This document shows, in pieces, positions 56,693 through 64,000 of a DNA stretch of 64,000 nucleotides. The notes below the pieces were generated by a model. The model was not told the origin of the DNA and did not search any database. It saw only the letters and a list, made by a program, of their open reading frames with translations. Made by a program: the position numbers and the translations under genes. The stretch's first letter is position 1; each line of letters starts with the position of its first letter. This DNA is from Tenrec ecaudatus (lineage: Eukaryota; Chordata; Mammalia; Afrosoricida; Tenrecidae): assembly GCF_050624435.1 (NCBI RefSeq), contig NC_134542.1:114745677-114809676 (forward strand), read 5' to 3'.

Positions 56693-56927
56693 CTTTGTTT
56701 AGTACAGAGTAAGTGACTATAAGGAAAACCCTCAATTAGATGAATTGACACAACAGCCTCCAACATATGGGAAATGATGGAGATGCCACAAGAAGCTGTA
56801 CTTCATTCTGTGGTAAGAAAGTCACAGCATGTTGGTGCCTGCTCAGTGGCATTGAACAATACAGTGTATATGTTTTCAACTTCAGTAGATGAATTGTTCT
56901 GAAATTTTTTTTCAAAGTGAAAGTTAG

Positions 56928-57442
56928 TGTGTTAGTCTGGGTACTTTTACAGAAACAAATCCACAGAAACTCATGTACAAGAGAGAGTTTTGTATAAAGG
57001 TTAAGTGCGCATCAAGAAATATCCCAACACAGTGCTGCACAAGCCCACAAGTCCAACATTAACCTATTAACCCATATGTCCAACATCAATCCACAAAGTC
57101 CTCCTCCATCTCACAAAGCACACACTATGATATTGATTGCAGGAAGAAAGTCAAATCAGTGAACGTGTAAGCATCTCAAGACTGGCAGGGGTCGTCACAT
57201 AGTTGCTCCAGCACCCAGGGCTGCATCGGAGTGGGTCCATGTGGCTTCTCTTGGGGGATCTCTTGCAGGAAGTGAGCCTTGCCAGCTGAATCATGGAACT
57301 GGCAAAGGCAGCTGCACCCTGGTCCAACCATCAGAAAGCAAGAGACCTGAGAACTCAAAAGGTGAGGCTCACTGAGCTATTTATCCCTCTGCCCTTCAAT
57401 TAACCCCACGTGTTTATCAGCCAGGTTGGCACAATAAACTAC
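56928..57442 (-). mobile_element. Solo LTR (subfamily A), second nearby copy
   Basis: TGTGTTAGTCTGGGTAC starts this 515-bp element and CACAATAAACTAC ends it. It is collinear with the 55.9-kb copy, including CAGAAAGCAAGAGACCTGAG and TCAATTAACCCCACGTG. GTTAG before and CTTAG after may be its own 5-bp duplication. Confidence 0.8.
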
Positions 57443-58039
57443 CTTAGTTGGATATTTTAAAATGTGGAAAATAGCCTATGGACTGCCTTCATGAAATCTT
57501 TCAGGTTTAGAAGTTTCACTTGAGAACTTACTCAAACTAAATCTCTCCCACTTGACGAATCCGTCTTATTCTGCCCTCAATGGATAATGACTATTCTTTA
57601 TAAGATGCACTTCAATTATTTTGATGAAACCTTTCCACAGCCTGGCTACCCCAGTAAAGCCTCCCCTCAAAAGACAAGGCCTTGATGCTCATCTGAGGCC
57701 TCTTTGTGCTGATGAAGACAGTGACGTTCAGAGTGGTGATGAGATGACAGTGGTCAACCAGTAGTGGGCATCTAGGAGAGCCGAAGTATTCGTGTGATCT
57801 GTATCACATGTCTTGTCTCTGCAGGATCAGGCAGAAAGACGAGCGAGGAGCAGTTGGAAAGGATGTATACTGTGGATCCCAGAGTCCAGACACTGGTTCA
57901 ACTGCACTCTTGTGTGACCTGGGACATGTGACTAACAAGGACAGTTTGTTGGTTCCATCCTGTCATAAGCCTGTCATTCACAGCATGTTTCCTCTTCTTG
58001 TGGGTTGAACAAGACAATTTGTGCAAAATCTGAAGACCT
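57443..58039. other. No gene or recognised repeat
   Basis: Unique-looking. The left part of the L2 below may extend into it. Confidence 0.4.
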
Positions 58040-58705
58040 TACCTTGCATAATATGGCCTTGCCCACATTGCTTCCTTCTCACTCCCTCTCCTTCTGCACC
58101 CTCCTTTGTTCTGTCATGTGTGTCCCTATAGTTCCCCCTCAAATACCTCATGCATGTTTCCTTTGGGGGCCTTTGCACTTGCTGTTTCCTCTGCTCTGTG
58201 TGCTTTTTGCCTGGCTTATCAGAGTTACCATCGACTCATGATTCGGCTCTGCTTAAATTCACTGTCCAACTCTTATAAAGAACCCAAACCCAACATCCTG
58301 TCCCTACCCCATAAGCCTCTTTAAGTTTCTGTGTGATATGGATCATTACATGAAACCACTGGCTTCTTTATGTGCTTTTCTCCCCACCAGAAGGAAATAT
58401 CCATAACAACAACACCATCTTTCTTATGCATTGCCGTCCTCCCAGCGCCTAGACTGTCCTTGATACCAGTTGCTAAATGAGTCACCTCCTACCAGAGGTA
58501 ACTTGGTGTGTGTCATAGTTGAGCTGTGTTGCATAGGGTTTCACTGGCTGAGTTTTCAGAAGTTCATTGCCAGAACTGTATTCTAAGGTACCTCTGGGTG
58601 GACTTGAGCCTTCCAGTGAGTCACTATGTGCATTAACTATTGTACCACCAGGAAGGCCCCGGCACATAGTAGGTGCTCAATAAATAGTCAACGAATGGAT
58701 GGCTG
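58040..58705 (+). mobile_element. L2 (LINE-2) 3' end, split by an AfroSINE
   Basis: GGGGCCTTTGCACTTGCTGTTTCC, CCTCCCAGCGCCTAG and, after the SINE, GGCACATAGTAGGTGCTCAA then TAAATAGTCAACGAATGGATG are the classic L2 3' end. This ancient mammal-wide LINE copy has no ORF. Confidence 0.85.
58497..58657 (-). mobile_element. AfroSINE copy, antisense, inside L2
   Basis: TTGCATAGGGTTTCACTGGC, CATTGCCAGAACTGTATTC and TTAACTATTGTACCACCAGG are the antisense body and head. Confidence 0.75.
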
Positions 58706-61564
58706 CTTTAGGCTTAAGCAAAGTAGTATCCTGGCTCAGGATCGGCTTCTGCTGCCTTTGGGGTAAACTAGTAATTACCCAGTTCACCGTGTTTCAATGC
58801 CCTCCCCTGCGTGAACCCAGGATCAGCAACTTTTCAGGTCCTAAGGAGACCTGCTCATCAGAGGTTCTGAAGTTTCTCTTACCTCATCTCAACAGATCGA
58901 TGCCGTGAACTTTCTGTTCCACACAAACCTGCACGAATGCCTTGCAGTGAATCAGAAATACACCAGAAATACTGTTTAACTTGACAAAAATAAAATCTGT
59001 TGGCGGTGGCCCATGCAAACCTGGAACCTGGCAGCTTGGCACAGCCAGAGAAACTGTCCCTCCCAGCAGATCAGGCCAAGCTGGGATCAATGGGGAAGCT
59101 GCCTGGCAGAGAGCATCTCACGCTGGCACACGCTGCTCCTGCCCATCTCAGCAACACCCACAAGTAATGGCCTGTGCTTGTGCTGTGTGGCCAAAGGCCC
59201 GCTACTCCTAAGACCTCCCAGGCTGTGCCAGGGAGAAAGGGGGGCTTTATTTGGTGAAAGTTCTTGAATCTTAAAATAATGTGCATCCATGGTCTTGTTT
59301 TTTTCTCTGAAAATGTGAAGTCCGTTGGGAATCCGTTAATCTGTGCTTGTTCTGCTCATTTCGGGGCTGTCAATAAGTGAGAGAGGTCCAGGAACAGTGC
59401 AAAATAATGAGATGAAGACATCGGGACGATGTTGTGAAGTTACATATGTTCTTCAGACTATAGGCTTCAATATACAATACAATTTCACCTGACGGAAAAT
59501 GAACGCACATGATACAGGCAGCTCTAATAGGCAGAAGATTTTAAAGTTGGCCTTGCTTAAGCAATTTAGACTGATACACAAATACACCTGTAACACCCTG
59601 TCATTATTTAGAGCTTTAATCCAAAACCACTTTTTGATGACCCAAGACCCACTGCCGCCACACCCCACACATATCCCGCTCCCACACACTTCTTTCAAAA
59701 CTGCCCTCCTATCACAACTTAATCACGGTGCCTCCTCTCATGACCACTGCTTGGCTTCTCCCTCTAGCTTCATGAGTTCCCTCTGATTACACATAGCCTC
59801 AAAGGCCCTCTAAGTACAATAGTCCCCAAGTCTGGTGCTCCCTCTGTTTGAGGCCCAGGCAGTGAGTCCAGACCTATCAGGAACCATCTCATCCTGAGCC
59901 AGCAATTCAGAAATCCTTGGCTAAGTACCCACCATATATATGGGTAGCCATATATTTGGGCTGTATCTCCCCGTAACTGCCATGACCCCACTGGGGAATC
60001 AGAAGTTGGACCAAGAGTGTCTTTGCTCAAGGGCCTTCCATGCTATTTGGCCAGTATGGACACTGCAACGCGTGGCAAGAGTCCACATGTTCATTTCTAC
60101 ATCAAGGGCTTGCAGGGCTGGAGATGGTGAAGTTGGTCCAATTGGTGGGAGCAACACGGCTATCACCAGAAGAGGAACCTGGAGGTTTGGGGAGCCCAGC
60201 TGGAGAAAGTCTTGCCTCTGGCAGAACTTCAGTGAACACCAGCGACACCAGCCCTTTCAAATCAAAAAGGGAATCACAGAAAAGCCAGACTAATTCTGTG
60301 GTCAGATAGTAAGAAAGGAGGCCACAAAGCAGAGCAGGAATGTTACAGCCAAGAAGCCCAAAATGAGAAGCCAGAATGGAAGTCTGGAAGGACATGGAAA
60401 ACATAGCCATTTGTGTGGCCACCCTGTGAGTTCTTTGAAGCCTTGAGCTGCTCTTTACAGTATCTGTGGCCTTGCAGTGGTCCTTCGGTGACCTCTGATA
60501 CATAGAACCAATCTTATGGTCTTGGCCTATCTTGCTACTTCTTTATAATGCTCGGTCAGAGGATAGAAAAACAAGTAGCAGGCACTTGGGGCGAGTTTGT
60601 TTGCTCTGGATTTTTTGGTTTTGTTTTTAACATGGATTATTTGCTAACATGTTCATATTGGGAAATTACGTGTACAATTTATCTTGAAAATTAGAACACT
60701 TGCTAAAACAGCCTCCAGGCCAGCATAGCAACCAGCGGGAAGTTGAGGTCGGGGCTCTTAGGCTTAACCTTTAGTGCAACCCTTAGTACCAACCCTAGCG
60801 GGTGGTAGGTACCCTGGTCTTGGCTAATATTAATTGTGGTCGAGTTGAGTGATGTAGTTACTGTTATCCTCTTCTTGTGGCCATGGACACTTTAGTGTTA
60901 AAAATCCTCTGAGATATACTGCCCCGTTGGGGGAGATAAGATAGACAGCTCTTCGCTGCAAGAGTTTTAAAACAACAGAAAGATCAACAGAGGTTGATTT
61001 TGTAAGACACTGCAAAAATTCGCAGCGACAGTGATTGATGGGGTATCGGAGAGAGGCTTATAAACAGAGTGGGAGATCATAAATTTGAGTTTCATTGTTC
61101 CCTGTCAGCTAGGGAATGAAAGGTTCAGCCAGCCACCCCAGATATGAGGTGGATGGGAGCAGCCTGTCCCTTTCCTGGGTTTTAGTTGGAAAGTTCTGGA
61201 ATTTTCATAAAGAATGTCCATAAATAAGAACCTCTACCCCCAAGCAGGACCTCATACCAGCCCCCAAACAACCCTAGCAATTTTGAATACTTAATATAAG
61301 CATCCTAAGATAGGCTTGCATAGTACAAAAATCCTAGCGTCCTTTTGAACAATCGGGTAGTTTCTGTTCATTTGTCCTTTCTCAGCTTGGGAAAAGGAAG
61401 TTTGAAAGAGCTGAGATATTTAAGCCCTCGTACATGATAAGCAGTGGAGTCCAGTTTTAATCCACTTAGCTAACTACAAGCCCAATCCTACTCAACACCC
61501 TTTGTCTCTACCATCTGTAGAGCTGAAGGGTTGGCTCTGTAGTCAACTAATTTCGATTGTTGCA
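58706..61564. other. No gene or recognised repeat
   Basis: About 2.9 kb of unique-looking sequence with a somewhat higher GC at 58990-59230. Overlapping frames at 58981-59290 and 59940-60503 occupy several frames at once and show no recognised domain, so I call none of them. Confidence 0.45.
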
Positions 61565-61800
61565 CAAACCGACCCAAGTCCAGTGCCTCTGAGTCAATTC
61601 AAAATCATAGCAGCCCTAAAGGACAGAGAACTGCCTCATTGCATTTCCAAGGTGTGTAGCTAGGAGTTCGATTCAAATCAATGGCGGTGAGGATCTTTAC
61701 AGCAGCCGAGTGCGACATACTCATCTATCTCTTGTGAATCGCCTGGCAGATTTGAACTGCTGATCCTTCAGGATGCAGTCAAGGCTTAACCACTCTTATG
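61565..61800 (-). mobile_element. AfroSINE copy, antisense
   Basis: CCTCTGAGTCAATTCAAAATC, GCAGCCCTAAAGGACAGAG, TTTACAGCAGCCGAGTGCG and GTCAAGGCTTAACCACTC are in order. A short extra stretch near 61660-61700 makes it longer than usual. Confidence 0.8.
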
Positions 61801-62214
61801 TGGTTACAGGGATTCAGTTACAGAGCTTAGCAGGCAATTGGCTCACAGTAAGTACACAATAAAAGACTTCTCTTATTGTTCTTCACATGAAAGGAATTGT
61901 TCCCACACACGAACTAAATATGTGCTGTTTTTCTAATCTCTGTATCTGTAAATATTACCTTGTTTAACAATAGAGGGATTTATTTTGTTATGTCAATGTG
62001 GTAATATTAATGTAAGGTCGACCCTGTACCTAATTACCTCTGAATTATAAAATGACCAAAATAGACTCAGAGCCACAGAGAAAGGGGAAGACAGAGGACG
62101 CATGCAGGTTGTGGGCAAGCCGAGGAACTCCAAAGGATCACAGATTAGACAGAAGGGCTCGTGAATCCAGTTTTAAACCGCGCATTGTGGTGTTTAAGTT
62201 ACAGACAAAGAGCA
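61801..62214. other. No gene or recognised repeat
   Basis: AT-rich spacer. 61815-61870 may be a further MIR trace (CAGCTCACAGTAAGTAC-like). Confidence 0.4.
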
Positions 62215-62325
62215 TTGCTGAAGTTGCTAGTAAGGAAACTGAGGGTCTTCAAAGAATCAGCTTGCTGAAGATGGACACATAACTAGTGAGGAAGAGAACC
62301 AGTATTCAAACCCCAGGATATCTGT
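62215..62325 (+). mobile_element. MIR fragment
   Basis: AGTAAGGAAACTGAGGGTC, GACACATAACTAGTGAGGAAG and CAGTATTCAAACCCCAGG follow the 3' core of MIR. Confidence 0.6.
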
Positions 62326-63271
62326 GGTTCCGGGGCCGCTCTTGCAAAGGGCTGCCCGGACAAACCCAGCAAGAGAGAGCGAGAGTTCAGATGGTGCTTT
62401 CAAAGTACGTCAAAACATTCTGGTTTCTAGAATGTACATATTTTCAAATCTCCGTGTTCTCACTCTCCATGGAAAGACCCTGCCATCTGTCTCAGGCACC
62501 AGCCATGCTCAACAGAGAATGGGGACAAACTCTCCTGCACCTCAGCCAGTCCTTCTACATGGGCGGGAAACTCACAGCCACTCGGGCCCACTGCCCGGGA
62601 TGGTCTCCAGGAATGAGTGGCAAGCCTTGCTTTGTGGGAAGCCAAAGGCTCGCCAACAGGCAGTGAGGACAGTATGATAGGACCGGAAGGCATCAACGCC
62701 AAGGTAGGACCTCACAGCATGTAGCTCAGGAGCACACAGCAGCTAGCTGACTGTGTAGCATGTGTAGAGTGGAGAGAAGGTCAGGGAGGGATAAAAAGCC
62801 AAATCTCAAAGAACACTGGGCTTGGCAAAGAATACCCCCAGCCAGGAACTAATGGAGACTCTTCATGGATTCTCTCCAGGGAGAGACTCAGTCTTTTTGG
62901 CTGTCATTCATTTTCCCAGGGGTTCAGTGGTCTGTGCTTTCGCGGTGCAGATTTCTACTACTCACTCAAATGCAAGCTGTCTATCAGAATAGGTGTTTGC
63001 AAAGAAAATTCATAAATGATAGGTTGCTAAGCCAGAATGCTAATGGCATTAACGATGAAGAATCATAATGTTTCCAACAATGGAAACATTCATGCCCACC
63101 CAATATCAAGGATACCCCTTGCTGAGCAACAATTGAGAAATTGGAAGGCTATTTGATGAATAAAAACTGATCCCCCAAAGCACAGAGGAGAAGCTGGAGA
63201 GCATCTCCAGAGACCAGACTATGTTTGCTGCCAGATTCCGTTTCACCCACCGGAGGATGTCTTCAGGAGCT
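62326..63271. other. No gene or recognised repeat
   Basis: Overlapping frames at 62286-62702 on both strands have no recognised domain. I see no supported feature. Confidence 0.45.
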
Positions 63272-63540
63272 CCATTTGTTATTTTTATTTGTTTTGTTGT
63301 TTTCAATTCTTTATCGTGAAGTGGGTGAAGGTTTACCGAGCAAGTCGGTTTTCCCTGCAGTAACACACACACGTTTTGTTTCATGTCGGTCATTGCTGTT
63401 CCCACAAGGTCACGTCCCACTTCCTCCACGTGTCTCCCACTTCCAATCCTCCATCTTCCCAAACCTTCCCTGTCATCTGGATTTCGTCCTGCTACCAATG
63501 TACTTCTGATATCAAATTCTGGATTGTTCTAAGAAAGGTC
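63272..63540 (-). mobile_element. Possible afrotherian retroelement 3' end, antisense
   Basis: TTATTTGTTTTGTTGTTTTC, GTGGGTGAAGGTTTACCGAGC and AAGTCGGTTTTCCCTGCAG resemble an elephant-type retroelement end that I recall with ATGAAGGTTTACAGAACAA. The assignment is from memory only. Confidence 0.35.
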
Positions 63541-63574
63541 CTCCCTGGGGAGACCTATCAGTTATCTATTGACT

Positions 63575-63855
63575 TGTTGAGAAGCAAACACATCTGTCTT
63601 GGAAGAAGTCCCTTCAGATTGCCCCTTGGAAGTGAGGATGGGGAGTCTCCATCTCACATACTTTGGGCATGTTTTCAGGAAAGACTAGTCCCTTGAAAGG
63701 GATGCCAAGCTTGCCAAAGTAGGGTACAGTGAAAAAAACAGGAAGACCCTAAAGGATTGACAGTAGTGGCTCCAACAAAGGACTGACAGGGCAGGGTTTC
63801 CTTCTGCTGAATAAAGGGTTGCAATGGGTTGGAACTGATTAGACCGTCTTGTTTT
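63575..63855 (+). mobile_element. RTE LINE 3' end, sense
   Basis: CACATCTGTCTTGGAAGAAGTC, CTCACATACTTTGGGCATG, GGAAGACCCTAAAGGATTGAC and GGTTGCAATGGGTTGGAACTG are the last ~280 bp of RTE. Confidence 0.82.
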
Positions 63856-64000
63856 GCTCAAAAGGGAAGTAGGGCATACATTTCAGATCTAGACTCAAAG
63901 GGCAACCAAGAGCCACAGCTTCCAGTTCAACCAGTCCCCGTCTTACCAGTAAGCTGGTCTTGAAATTTTGAGTTTTGTTCCATGTCTTCCTCCCACTCTA

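Noticed and set aside
55863..57442. Complete small provirus between two LTR copies
   Set aside because: The intervening DNA is AfroSINE and spacer, and each LTR appears to have its own target duplication.
59940..60503. Frames of 117, 89 and 133 codons
   Set aside because: Three frames overlap on both strands and none shows a family signature. A processed pseudogene was considered, but no poly-A tail or known protein was recognised.

Overview
This window looks like gene-poor nuclear DNA from a mammal, and it is built almost entirely from layered transposable elements. I found no host protein-coding exon, no functional RNA gene, no CRISPR array and no bacterial or phage gene. The longest open frames that make sense are decayed LINE reverse-transcriptase and ORF1 fragments, and the other long frames fall in repeats or simple sequence.

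Organism. Two signatures together point to an afrotherian, most probably a tenrec (Echinops-like). First, many copies of a tRNA-headed SINE of AfroSINE type are present. They start near GGAGCCCTGGTGG, have a GGTTCRAAYCC B box, and end near GTYGCCATGAGTCAGAATC. Second, there are three roughly 190-bp hAT MITEs of the SPIN type, with CAGYGGTTCTCAACC ends and 8-bp target duplications. SPIN is known from tenrec but is not a general afrotherian element. This assignment rests on remembered family knowledge, not on a database search.

Layout. 1-6.3 kb: a nearly complete but dead L1 on the minus strand (3' UTR, ORF2, ORF1, 5' UTR). 6.5-8.4 kb: an AfroSINE and a nest of elements inside an MLT1-like LTR. 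8.4-16 kb: old unique-looking DNA with an MIR, AfroSINEs, a 1.1-kb copy of an afrotherian L1-3'-end-like family, and the first SPIN copy inside an AfroSINE. 16-18 kb: an old L1 3' end split by a solo LTR. 19.7-25.2 kb: two copies of an LTR-like family, a twin-primed inverted retroinsertion with a 19-bp target duplication, a second SPIN and an RTE fragment. 25-31.6 kb: mostly unique sequence with a 14-copy minisatellite at 27.85-28.26 kb. 31.6-37.2 kb: a solo LTR, then a long minus-strand RTE LINE interrupted by the third SPIN copy and by an LTR-like block. 37-51.4 kb: scattered AfroSINEs, tRNA-Gly-headed SINEs, L1 pieces and microsatellites. 52.7-54.8 kb: a plus-strand RTE reverse-transcriptase remnant and an internally deleted relative. 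55-57.4 kb: a MITE, an AfroSINE split by a solo LTR, and a second copy of that LTR. 58-58.7 kb: an L2 3' end carrying an AfroSINE. 61.5-63.9 kb: AfroSINE, MIR and RTE ends.

How the parts relate. The AfroSINEs and the tRNA-Gly-headed SINEs share 3' sequence with the RTE LINE, so the RTE machinery very likely mobilised them. The L1-3'-like family shows L1-type hallmarks: an AATAAA signal with A-rich tail, target duplications and 5' inversion. The SPIN and solo-LTR insertions cut older elements and give a relative chronology. I did not find a new biological system. The most informative items are the SPIN insertions, the RTE-SINE partnership, the nested LTR with readable target duplications and the minisatellite.
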